From Clostridiales bacterium (lineage in GTDB: Bacteria > Bacillota > Clostridia > Peptostreptococcales > Anaerovoracaceae), in assembly GCA_012841165.1 (NCBI GenBank), contig DUVF01000028.1, forward strand, positions 24,514-88,513: a stretch of DNA of 64,000 bases. The letters run 5' to 3'. The notes under the pieces were generated by a model. The model searched no databases. It was not told where the DNA came from and saw nothing but the letters and a program-made list of their open reading frames with translations. How positions within the stretch are numbered: position 1 is the first letter of the stretch; each line of letters begins with the position of its first letter. Below are positions 42,616-54,667 of this stretch, piece by piece. The translations under genes and the position numbers were made by a program.

Positions 42616-44181
42616 TTAGACCTTGTAACAGCCAGGATGCCGTCCAAGTATAACATCTGTTCCCGGTACTATCCATTTCTGCTTGCTCAGTCCTGTAAAA
42701 ATCAGTCCGCCTGACATATGTTCATCCTGAATGAAGGTCGTGCTGATCACGGCTCCGTCGGGATTGATGATCAGGCTATTATCCGCTTCAGGATTTGCGC
42801 TCGAGCGGATCAGAAATATCCGGTTCTCGACCGCCCGGGTCTTGAGTGTCTTTAATTTGAAAGCGTCATTCGCACGGTCAAAGCAGATCAGCACATCGGC
42901 GCCGCGCAACATAGCGGTTCTGGCTAGTTCAGGACTTTCAATCGCCTGGTCAAACACAACCGCGACCCGGCAACCCGGCCAGACAGCGACAGCTTGCAGA
43001 TCGACTTCGTTGGGCGAACTGAATTCCCCTGCCTGCACTGCCGCGAAGTCGGCCTGCGTCCCCTGGTTATCAATGACACGGGCTATCCGCATCAGTTCAC
43101 CGGAGCCTTCGGCCAGGCCGGCAATGACCACACGGGTATCCTCTCCCAATAAATCGCTGAGTCGCTCGGTTATAGCGCCGGTCAACCGAAGAGCCGTATC
43201 AAGCTCAGGCAGTACGATCAAACTGGCTTTCATCAATTCCGCTTTCTGAACGACGGCTTCTGCTTTATCCAAATACTCGGCTTCGGTCTGGTACGGGAAG
43301 CGAGCGATTACGGTATAAAAATTCAATTCATCCATCCGATAGCTGTTCTGCAACTCATGAAAAATTGTCAGTTCTTCCGTCGGGCGGTTCAACTCGGTGA
43401 AGTCGGCCGTCCTTCTGTCAGGAAGGCAGGCTTGTTCCAAATCGATATCGCAGCACAAAATCTCTTCCCGATCCGGCGACGCCTCGGCCAGAATTTCGCC
43501 CTGCGGAGACAGGACAATGCTTCGTCCCAGATTGGTCACGCAGCCGGCTTCAACACCCGCCTTGCCGCAGGCCGCGATAAACAAACCGTTTTCCCGGGCT
43601 CTGGCCGGAAGGATGTATTCATATTGAGCATTTGACAGCAGCTCCGAACAGGTGGCTGAGGCAGACAGATTAACAGGATCGAGGATCAGGCGAGCACCTT
43701 GTTCGCGCAGCAAGCCGGCCAGTTCCGGTATGCGCCCGTCGGCGCACACCATCATCCCGATCTTGCCGAATTCCGTATCTACCACCCTGGCCGGCAAGCC
43801 CGGTTTGAACCAGTTATCATCAAAATGCCATAAATTGGATTTGTCTGCCCGGGCGATCTGCTTGCCCCGCCGATCAAACAAGATCACCGAATTGAGCAAG
43901 CCATCCGGCTCCGGCAGAACTATCCCGGCCGCCAGATATATCTCATGTTCTCTGGCCAGATCGCTGAACATTCTCAAAATTCGTTCGGTATGTGAAAGCG
44001 CCTGTTCAAGCGCCTCTTCATCCAGGCCAAGCAAATATGCCGGATAAGCGCATTCGGGCAGAAGAACCAAATCAGGCCGACACTCCTCCGCCGCCTGATT
44101 CACCAGCTTGGCAATTCGCTCGGCGGTCTCTTCAAATTGATCGACGCTGCTGGCCAACATCTGAATCAAAGCTAATCTCAT
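42616..44181 (-). CDS. Tandem carbon-nitrogen hydrolase with one degenerate domain
   Basis: A 521-residue protein made of two nitrilase-superfamily domains. The first (1-265) has an intact Glu-Lys-Cys triad: E43 in LLPECAY, K114 in ADKSNLW and C146 in MMVCADGRIPE. The second (about 285-515) keeps the Glu (VLPELD), but the Lys position reads VQAGEF and the nucleophile position reads VVFDQAIESPE, so it should be inactive. An amidase or carbamoylase activity on a small amide is likely for the first half; the substrate is unknown. GAGG precedes the ATG. It follows the unrecognised 44192-45211 gene by 10 bp. Confidence 0.85.
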   Translation of the reverse strand: MRLALIQMLASSVDQFEETAERIAKLVNQAAEECRPDLVLLPECAYPAYLLGLDEEALEQALSHTERILRMFSDLAREHEIYLAAGIVLPEPDGLLNSVILFDRRGKQIARADKSNLWHFDDNWFKPGLPARVVDTEFGKIGMMVCADGRIPELAGLLREQGARLILDPVNLSASATCSELLSNAQYEYILPARARENGLFIAACGKAGVEAGCVTNLGRSIVLSPQGEILAEASPDREEILCCDIDLEQACLPDRRTADFTELNRPTEELTIFHELQNSYRMDELNFYTVIARFPYQTEAEYLDKAEAVVQKAELMKASLIVLPELDTALRLTGAITERLSDLLGEDTRVVIAGLAEGSGELMRIARVIDNQGTQADFAAVQAGEFSSPNEVDLQAVAVWPGCRVAVVFDQAIESPELARTAMLRGADVLICFDRANDAFKLKTLKTRAVENRIFLIRSSANPEADNSLIINPDGAVISTTFIQDEHMSGGLIFTGLSKQKWIVPGTDVILGRHPGCYKV

Positions 44182-44191
44182 CGTTTCAACC

Positions 44192-45211
44192 TCATTTCAA
44201 TTTCCGGCGAAAATCAGCAATCAGGCTGTCGACCACCGGCAGCGCTTTCCTATGTATGCTCTTGATATTGGTCTTCATCAATAAGTCGTTGAGGATGCCG
44301 CCAACCGCCGGATTGCGCCAATGAATAGCGGATGGCCGATGATAGTTCATTATCACATCAACCAACATGCCGTAGATCGCCTGCGCCTGTTCATCATTCG
44401 GCGCCAGCATATCATGCTCGATCAGACCACCTGTATTCTGATCAGTCAGGGCAAGGATCTTCGGGTTGATCGGCCTGTCATAGTCTTCGTCGTAAACCGG
44501 CGCGCCGCCATAGAACAAATCGATCTCCCAGATCTCATCCTCTCTTTGCTCCCTTTCTTTCATCTGACCGATCAATTCCCGACTGGCTAAGCGAAGCGCG
44601 GGAACGGGATGTGGACAGACGTCTAACGGTGCTACCACATTGTACCATTTATCTAGTTCCTCATCGTAACTCCGCACCAGAGTTTCGCCCGGAAAAACGA
44701 TCTCCATGCGCTTTTCTTTCATCGCTTTATACGCCAGTTCAAACTGGGTCAGGCCCTCCAGCAGTTTTTGCGCTTCGTCGGCATCGGGAATCCAAGGCAT
44801 GTAACCCTTTTTATAGGACAGGAAATAGGGCCAGGCATTTTCGCCGGAGAATTTCAGACCCAGCCTGTCGATATTTTCCATTTGCTGCTTCGGCACCTCG
44901 TTCTGCTCCCCCTGATACCAGGCCAGAAAATTCTGGTTGCCCAAAAGATATTCTGTCGGAATGCCGGTATCATTCGCTTCGGCCAATTGATAAAGATCGT
45001 TCAAGCCGTCGCAGCCCTGATACATATAGATTCCAAACACATTTCCGGTCTTGCCCACCACATTGAAATAGAATGGCGACGGCTCATGACCCGGCAACGC
45101 TATTGTGATCAGATCCATAGTGCCCAGACGATTCCAGGGTGCTTGATCTTTGATGCGTCCAACGACTTCGTAGAGCTTCTCTATTTGATCCAACGAGGCT
45201 TCTGTGCGCAT
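44192..45211 (-). CDS. Conserved hypothetical protein (DUF7309/DUF6930-like)
   Basis: A 339-residue soluble acidic protein of unknown function. No signal peptide or membrane helix is visible. Residues about 45-120 (PFYFNVVGKTGNVFGIYMYQ) resemble a domain I tentatively recall as DUF7309. The C-terminal half has a segment resembling DUF6930 (NPKILALTDQNTGG, then a helical end). Both names are from memory. AGGAGG lies before the ATG. It is probably the first gene of a unit with the tandem nitrilase and nitroreductase. Confidence 0.6.
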   Translation of the reverse strand: MRTEASLDQIEKLYEVVGRIKDQAPWNRLGTMDLITIALPGHEPSPFYFNVVGKTGNVFGIYMYQGCDGLNDLYQLAEANDTGIPTEYLLGNQNFLAWYQGEQNEVPKQQMENIDRLGLKFSGENAWPYFLSYKKGYMPWIPDADEAQKLLEGLTQFELAYKAMKEKRMEIVFPGETLVRSYDEELDKWYNVVAPLDVCPHPVPALRLASRELIGQMKEREQREDEIWEIDLFYGGAPVYDEDYDRPINPKILALTDQNTGGLIEHDMLAPNDEQAQAIYGMLVDVIMNYHRPSAIHWRNPAVGGILNDLLMKTNIKSIHRKALPVVDSLIADFRRKLK

Positions 45212-45270
45212 ATCTGACTCCTCCTAAAAAAATAATTTTGCTCTCACCAAGAGAATATTTGCGCCCTCCT

Positions 45271-46806
45271 TTAGGCGGACTTTCTGCCAGGGAGGGGAAC
45301 TATGTCTTTCAGCATAGCCAATTCCGGGATCCGCAAAGCTTTCAGCAATAGTAAATATATGAACACCGCCACCACAACGGTGACCGGCAGGCTGATCAAT
45401 GCTGGCGCTTCCCAGCGGCCGGCCAAGAAATAGTAAGCCGGCCACGACATGCCTACCGCCAAAAAACCAGCCAGAATGATGCGGCCAAAATCGCCTCTGT
45501 TTTCCAATATCTGGATATGCGGATGCCGTTTTTTCAGCATATAGACCAACATAAAAGCGTTAACCGCGGCCGCTATGCTGGTCGCCAGAGCCGGCCCCCT
45601 GATCTGCATCGGTCCGATCAGAAGGAGGTTCAGCACAATGTTCAGGACAGCACTGGTAATCCCGCAAATGACCGGCGTTCTGGTATCTTTAAGGGCGTAA
45701 AAAGCTTTCGCTACCAAAGCGTTGATCGCTATAAAGACTAATCCAAACGCATAGTAGAAAAAAGCCTGGCTGGTTAACTCGGTCGAAGCGGCTGTGAAAG
45801 CTCCCCTTTCAAAAACCAGCCGGATAGCTTCACTGCTGTAGAGCAGTATCCCCAATGTGCAGGGCACCGTGATCAGCGCCGCTATGTTCATCCCCCGCCC
45901 GACGGAATTGTTGAAGCGCTGAAAATCTCTCTGAGCCGCCGACTGAGTCAGGCGAGGATATATGATGGTGACGACGACCATGATCGTCAGTCCTGTTACC
46001 ATATTTATGAGCAAAAATCCATAGTTCAAACCGGCAACCGCGCCTTCTCCCAAACTGCTGGCCAAAAATTTATCTACCAGCGAATTTATCTGGTTGATAG
46101 TGCCGCCGATAAATACCGGTAACGCCAGAGCCACGATCTGTCTCGCTGTACTTCCGATCCTTAAAGTGGGTGTGAATTTAAAATCAGCGGTGCGGGCAGC
46201 TTTAATGATCGCTGCCGACCTAAGCATCGCCCCGATCAGAAGTCCCAGCGGAAGCAAGCGATAATCCACCAAAGCCGCCAGCAGGATGGCTCCCAGTATG
46301 CTGAAGTTTTGTAAATACCCGGCTAACACCGGTTTTAAAAAAACACCCCGGTATTGCAGGAAGGACTCTAAAACAGCCGCAAAGGAAACAAATATGATAT
46401 AGCCAAAGGTAATGCGTAGAAACATTACAGTCAGTTCACCTGACGGACCGGCACTGAATTTATCGGGCAGCAGGGAAACGATGGGGCCGGCCAGAATAAT
46501 GCCCAATATCGCAAAACTGCTGGCTATCACGGTGGTCAACACAATGGTTTCGCTGGCAAAGCGGTTGGCGCGATCCGCCCCTTCCCGCTCGTTCAATTCT
46601 GAATAAATAGGCAAAAAAGCCACTCCCACTGAGGTAAATATTCCCGCGAACAGGATGCCGGGAATATTGCTCGCCATTACATAGGAATCAACCACATAAT
46701 TGGTGCCAAAAAAACCGGCCATCAATACTTCGCGGATGAAGCCCAGTATTTTTTCGCCAAATATGAGGATTGCCATCAGAACTGCTGTATTGGCTGCTTT
46801 ACGCAT
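45271..46806 (-). CDS. murJ: Lipid II flippase MurJ
   Basis: A 511-residue MATE-like membrane protein of the MurJ/MviN family with about 14 helices. It moves lipid II across the membrane for wall synthesis. Family segments are GFIREVLMAGFFGTN at the N-terminus, the gating region GIIFTSVGVAFLPIYSE-like (AGIFTSVGVAFLPIYSE) and GTINQINSLVDKFLAS. Length is typical. It lies between the ATP synthase terminator and the unrecognised gene. Confidence 0.93.
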   Translation of the reverse strand: MRKAANTAVLMAILIFGEKILGFIREVLMAGFFGTNYVVDSYVMASNIPGILFAGIFTSVGVAFLPIYSELNEREGADRANRFASETIVLTTVIASSFAILGIILAGPIVSLLPDKFSAGPSGELTVMFLRITFGYIIFVSFAAVLESFLQYRGVFLKPVLAGYLQNFSILGAILLAALVDYRLLPLGLLIGAMLRSAAIIKAARTADFKFTPTLRIGSTARQIVALALPVFIGGTINQINSLVDKFLASSLGEGAVAGLNYGFLLINMVTGLTIMVVVTIIYPRLTQSAAQRDFQRFNNSVGRGMNIAALITVPCTLGILLYSSEAIRLVFERGAFTAASTELTSQAFFYYAFGLVFIAINALVAKAFYALKDTRTPVICGITSAVLNIVLNLLLIGPMQIRGPALATSIAAAVNAFMLVYMLKKRHPHIQILENRGDFGRIILAGFLAVGMSWPAYYFLAGRWEAPALISLPVTVVVAVFIYLLLLKALRIPELAMLKDIVPLPGRKSA

Positions 46807-46903
46807 GGAACGTCCTTCTTATTGGATTTCAAAATATTATACCATGGCGTTTCGGAGCGGGCAACCGCACCCGAAAAGTCATAGCAGACGACTCAAAAAG
46901 TCA

Positions 46904-46943
46904 CAAAAAACAGACCGCCGGTTCCTCTTGCGACGGAACCGGC
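46904..46943 (-). terminator. Terminator of the ATP synthase operon
   Basis: On the minus strand GCCGGTTCC and GGAACCGGC form a 9-bp stem followed by GGTCTGTTTTTT, about 60 bp after the atpC stop. Confidence 0.85.
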
Positions 46944-47004
46944 ATCTGCCCTATAACCACTATTCAATTGTCAAATAAATATCTCGATTGCCCGGCAGCT
47001 ATTG

Positions 47005-49710
<2,706 letters not shown>

Positions 49711-49747
49711 GGCGCCACCTCCTTTCTATCGGATAAATTCCCAAAAC

Positions 49748-51286
<1,539 letters not shown>

Positions 51287-51293
51287 TTAGCGT

Positions 51294-51833
51294 TTAATTA
51301 TTCGCGATAAGTTCTTTAAGGGTGTTCAGGCGGCCTTTGATGGACGCATCGATGACTTTGCCTTCAATAAAAATACGCACCCCGCCGATCAGATTGCGAT
51401 CGATGCGATTTTCCAGCTTGATTTTTTTCTGCATCAAGCGGCTCGTTTGTTCTTCAAAGGCGCCGACCTGATCAGGGGTCAAAGGAATGACCGAGAAAAC
51501 CGTTCCTGCAGAAAACCCCTCGCTCTCGTTAAGCAAATAGCGATATCGCCGGACGATTCTGGGATAGTGGCGAACCCGACCTTTATCGATCAAAATGAAC
51601 ATCAGGTTTTTAATTTCTGTAGACAAGCGCCCCTCAAAAATCTTAGCTAGCACCGCCTTTTTTTCTTTGGCGGAAACGACAGGCGTACTCAGAAATTCAA
51701 AAAATTCGGGTTCCTGTTCGAGCAAGCCGGATAGAGCCTCCGCCTCTTCAAGCGTTTCCTGGACCCGACCCAGCTCTTTGGCTGCTTCAAACAAGGCTTT
51801 GCCATAGGTCATATCAATCGCTACATCTGCCAT
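51294..51833 (-). CDS. atpH: ATP synthase delta subunit
   Basis: A 179-residue OSCP/delta subunit linking F1 to the peripheral stalk. An N-terminal helical bundle is followed by the conserved end NRIDRNLIGGVRIFIEGKVI and the last helix LNTLKELI. It overlaps atpF by 13 bp. Confidence 0.95.
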   Translation of the reverse strand: MADVAIDMTYGKALFEAAKELGRVQETLEEAEALSGLLEQEPEFFEFLSTPVVSAKEKKAVLAKIFEGRLSTEIKNLMFILIDKGRVRHYPRIVRRYRYLLNESEGFSAGTVFSVIPLTPDQVGAFEEQTSRLMQKKIKLENRIDRNLIGGVRIFIEGKVIDASIKGRLNTLKELIANN

Positions 51834-52330
51834 TCTGTCGTACCTGCCTGTTCCAGGATACCGGTAATCAAGTCTTCCTGTCCGGTTGTGTCAAGTTTTT
51901 TCTCAAGAACTTTTTCTGCAGCCAAAACCGCGAGCGACACGATCTGCTGTTTCATTTCGCCAATTGCTCTATTCTGCTGACGCTGGATCTCTTCCTCAGC
52001 CTGTTGGATCATAAAGATCGCTTTTTGATTCGCTGCGTCCAAAATATCTTTAGCCTGAGCATCAGCTTTAGCTTTCGCATTTTTAATGATATCCCGGCCT
52101 TCGCTTTCAATATTGGCGATCCGACGCTCATACTCAGATAGTTTGTCGTCGGCCAGCTTATTGACGCGGTCGGCGTTCTCGAATGTTTCGCGCACCTGGC
52201 TCTCACGATTTTGCATGAAGTCCTGCACTTTATCCCAGAAAAAATGTTTCAGGATCAATACAAGAGTCAGGAACGTTGCCCATATCATAAAGATCGTTGG
52301 GCCGAATTCGATCAACGGTCTATATTCCAC
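51821..52330 (-). CDS. atpF: ATP synthase b subunit
   Basis: A 169-residue peripheral-stalk subunit. One N-terminal membrane helix (about 8-28, IFMIWATFLTLVLILKHFFW) is followed by a long charged coiled coil (RVNKLADDKLSEYERRIANI). The GTG start has AGGAGG upstream. It is a single b gene with no b' paralogue. Confidence 0.94.
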   Translation of the reverse strand: MEYRPLIEFGPTIFMIWATFLTLVLILKHFFWDKVQDFMQNRESQVRETFENADRVNKLADDKLSEYERRIANIESEGRDIIKNAKAKADAQAKDILDAANQKAIFMIQQAEEEIQRQQNRAIGEMKQQIVSLAVLAAEKVLEKKLDTTGQEDLITGILEQAGTTEWQM

Positions 52331-52375
52331 GGTAGCTGTGCCTCCTTTCTGTTGAACTTTCGGGATGTCCCGGCC

Positions 52376-52648
52376 TTACAACAGCACCTTGATGAAAGGA
52401 TTGGCAAACAGAAGCACAACACTGATGATAAACGCGAAAATACCTGTGGTTTCGGTAACCGCCTGACCAACCAGCATGACCTGTAAAATATCACCTTTGG
52501 CTTCCGGCTGTCTGGCGACACCTTCGACGCCTTTCATACCGCACATACCCTGACCGAAGCCGATACCGACGGCCGCTATGCCAATGGATAAACCCGCGCC
52601 GAGAGCTGAAAAAGCGAGTACTAATGCTTCTGGTGTAATGCCTGTCAT
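52376..52648 (-). CDS. atpE: ATP synthase c subunit (Na+-type ligand set)
   Basis: A 90-residue two-helix proteolipid of the Fo rotor. The loop is VARQPEAKGD. The ion-carrying carboxylate is E66 in AVTETTGIF. Q33 (FGQGM, helix 1), V64, E66 and T67-T68 occupy the positions of the Na+ ligands known for Ilyobacter tartaricus (Q32, V63, E65, S66, T67), with Ser replaced by Thr and Tyr by Phe. Na+ coupling is therefore plausible but unproven. AAGGAGG precedes the ATG. Confidence 0.96.
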   Translation of the reverse strand: MTGITPEALVLAFSALGAGLSIGIAAVGIGFGQGMCGMKGVEGVARQPEAKGDILQVMLVGQAVTETTGIFAFIISVVLLFANPFIKVLL

Positions 52649-52699
52649 GATACTTTCCTCCTTAAAGGTTAAAATAATAATGATGTCGGTTTAGAGCTT

Positions 52700-53485
52700 T
52701 TATTGTGTTATTATCTGCTTCTGATCCTGTTTGCTTCCTTCCGCAACATCTTCGTGAGGCGCTGAATTGACTCCGATAAAGGCCATCGTCAGCATAGTGA
52801 AGATGAAGGCCTGGAGAACGGGCTCGAACATGTCAAAGAAGAAATTCAGGGGCAACGGAAGCATATAAGCTAAAATGGGAATCTTGCCCAAAATGGGAAT
52901 CTTGCCGATCAGCATCTGCGATAAAAAGCCCAGTCCCTGGTAGCTCAAGGCCATGACGATGGCGCCGCCGGTAATGTTGCCGAACAACCGGAAGGCCAGT
53001 GAGACCGGAAATGAGAAATCCTCAATGATTTTAATTGGTATCATGAAAGGATAGGGCTCCACATAATGCTTGATATGGCCTTTGATGCCCTTTGATTTGA
53101 TAGAGGCATACATGATCATAAAGAACGTTATGATGGAAAGAGCAAAAGTTGTGTTCAGATCGGTCGTGACCGGCCGGAAACCAAACAAACCAAGCATGTT
53201 GCAGATGATCATAAAAATGAACAAAGTGCCGACATAGGAAAAATATGATCTTGCCTTATTAGGGCCCATGACTCCTGAAACCAGTTTGTAGATGCCGCCA
53301 ACGATGAGTTCGGCCCAGATCTGGCCTCCTTTGGGGATCTTTTCCATCCGCCTGGTGGAAACCAATGCTAAAATAATCATCACCGCTGAAACGATGATCG
53401 CCCAAACTACGGTTTCAGAAATGTAAAATCTACCGTCGGCAAAAGAAAATATAACTTTTGGTCCTAAGTGTTCGGTTGAATGCAT
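52700..53485 (-). CDS. atpB: ATP synthase a subunit
   Basis: A 261-residue stator channel subunit with five or six helices. The essential Arg lies in FPVSLAFRLFGNITGGAIVM. The C-terminal helix has PVLQAFIFTMLTMAFIG. Its C-terminal tail is polar and Gln-rich. GGGAGAG stands before the ATG. Confidence 0.96.
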   Translation of the reverse strand: MHSTEHLGPKVIFSFADGRFYISETVVWAIIVSAVMIILALVSTRRMEKIPKGGQIWAELIVGGIYKLVSGVMGPNKARSYFSYVGTLFIFMIICNMLGLFGFRPVTTDLNTTFALSIITFFMIMYASIKSKGIKGHIKHYVEPYPFMIPIKIIEDFSFPVSLAFRLFGNITGGAIVMALSYQGLGFLSQMLIGKIPILGKIPILAYMLPLPLNFFFDMFEPVLQAFIFTMLTMAFIGVNSAPHEDVAEGSKQDQKQIITQ

Positions 53486-53527
53486 AGCTGTATCTCTCCC
53501 TTGTTAACACTTTGATACACTCAGACT

Positions 53528-54169
53528 CTAATACTTACGAATCGTTTTTCGTTTATATCTTCGCGAACGACCTTCGCTTTTTTCCGAATTCAGAACTTCT
53601 TTATCGGTTTTGTCGGCGTCGGGTTCTGCTGGTCGCTTCCCGATATCGGAGCTGCCAACGATATCACGCCAGACAGCTTTTATTCCATGGCCTTCATCTT
53701 GTTCCCGGGCCTCCGCCTCTTTTGCCCAGGCATCGTTATCCAAATCATTGAGCGCCTTGCCATGGGCGCTGCTCTCTCTGAATTTCGGCTTCAGGCCATG
53801 CAGTATAAAAATGGCTGCTTTCAAAGTCATAAAGCCGATTACCGCCGCCAGCGCGCTTAGCGGACTGATCTTGAGCGCTGCCCAGAACACAAATCCGTAG
53901 ATGATCATCCTGAGCAGATAGCCCAGCGGCGAATACAGCGTCTTTTGCCTTTCTAACGTCAGTTTGGCAGTCAGTGCCAGTAAATTAAAATTGACGATAG
54001 CAATGCAGGTTCCTAGTGCCAGCCCGTATGCGAAATCCTTGTTAAAGCCGATAAAGGGCAACGAGATCAATTCGCAAACCAGGGCGATCAGTATAGTATA
54101 TCTGAATATTCTGTTTTTAAAAGCGGTCAGCGTCTCGTTCGTTCTGGTCGCTGTTTGTTTTTCCTGCAT
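53528..54169 (-). CDS. atpI: ATP synthase subunit I-like protein with long basic tail
   Basis: A 213-residue protein. Residues 1-125 form the four-helix ATP synthase I domain (IFRYTILIALVCELISLPFI and AIVNFNLLALTAKLTL). A hydrophilic C-terminal extension of about 85 residues ends in a basic run (RSRRYKRKTIRKY). Typical AtpI is about 125-135 residues, so the tail is extra. AtpI helps c-ring assembly or Mg2+ supply in other species. The start at 54169 has AAAGGG upstream. Confidence 0.8.
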   Translation of the reverse strand: MQEKQTATRTNETLTAFKNRIFRYTILIALVCELISLPFIGFNKDFAYGLALGTCIAIVNFNLLALTAKLTLERQKTLYSPLGYLLRMIIYGFVFWAALKISPLSALAAVIGFMTLKAAIFILHGLKPKFRESSAHGKALNDLDNDAWAKEAEAREQDEGHGIKAVWRDIVGSSDIGKRPAEPDADKTDKEVLNSEKSEGRSRRYKRKTIRKY

Positions 54170-54407
54170 GTTTGCCCTTTTGCCGCGGCAGGATGACTGC
54201 AATCTGATGATAGGCTCCTAAAATTCCGGCTGCCAGTCCCATCAGTATCATGATAATTAACACGATCGGCTGGCTGTTCAGCTTATTGTCTATCCAGGCT
54301 CCCGCAAATACGCCGATTAAAATCGGTATCGCCATGGTCAGTCCCAGCTGCCCGAACAGAGCCATTGTCTGCAGGACACCGGTATAGGAGGTCCGGCGTT
54401 TCTTCAT
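54117..54407 (-). CDS. AtpZ/AtpI-family small membrane protein
   Basis: A 96-residue protein with two helices (ALFGQLGLTMAIPILIGVFA and PIVLIIMILMGLAAGILGAY) of the AtpZ/F0F1-ATPase-I family. It is the first gene of the ATP synthase operon and overlaps the next by 53 bp. The ATG at 54407 has GGAGG 5 nt upstream. AtpZ has been linked to Mg2+/Ca2+ movement for the enzyme; that role is not shown here. Confidence 0.85.
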   Translation of the reverse strand: MKKRRTSYTGVLQTMALFGQLGLTMAIPILIGVFAGAWIDNKLNSQPIVLIIMILMGLAAGILGAYHQIAVILPRQKGKHAGKTNSDQNERDADRF

Positions 54408-54519
54408 TTCATCCTCCGGTTCCTGATTTTCACAGGACCGACAAGAATATGTGAAATTCCTGTCAAACAATATCTGAATTTTCTGCCAATTTTATCATGT
54501 CATACAATCATCATTCTTA

Positions 54520-54547
54520 ATTATAGTATTAAAAGGTTAAATGTAAA
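54520..54547 (-). promoter_or_regulatory. Sigma-A-type promoter of the ATP synthase operon
   Basis: TTTACA, a 16-bp spacer and a perfect TATAAT on the minus strand, about 110 bp before the first gene. The leader contains a hairpin (GACAGGAAT/ATTCTTGTC) near 54440-54465. Confidence 0.7.
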
Positions 54548-54667
54548 GGCTAAAAATTAAAAAAATCTGAAAAGTCTACCTTTAGTCCTTTATAACATAT
54601 CACACCCGGCGGCGGCCTTTGCTGCCAGATCGTCTGCCGGGCAAATGCCTGCCAGGCGTTGCCGTTT

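Noticed and set aside
45224..45445. Small minus-strand open frame at the end of murJ
   Set aside because: It overlaps the conserved murJ C-terminus out of frame and shows no family features.
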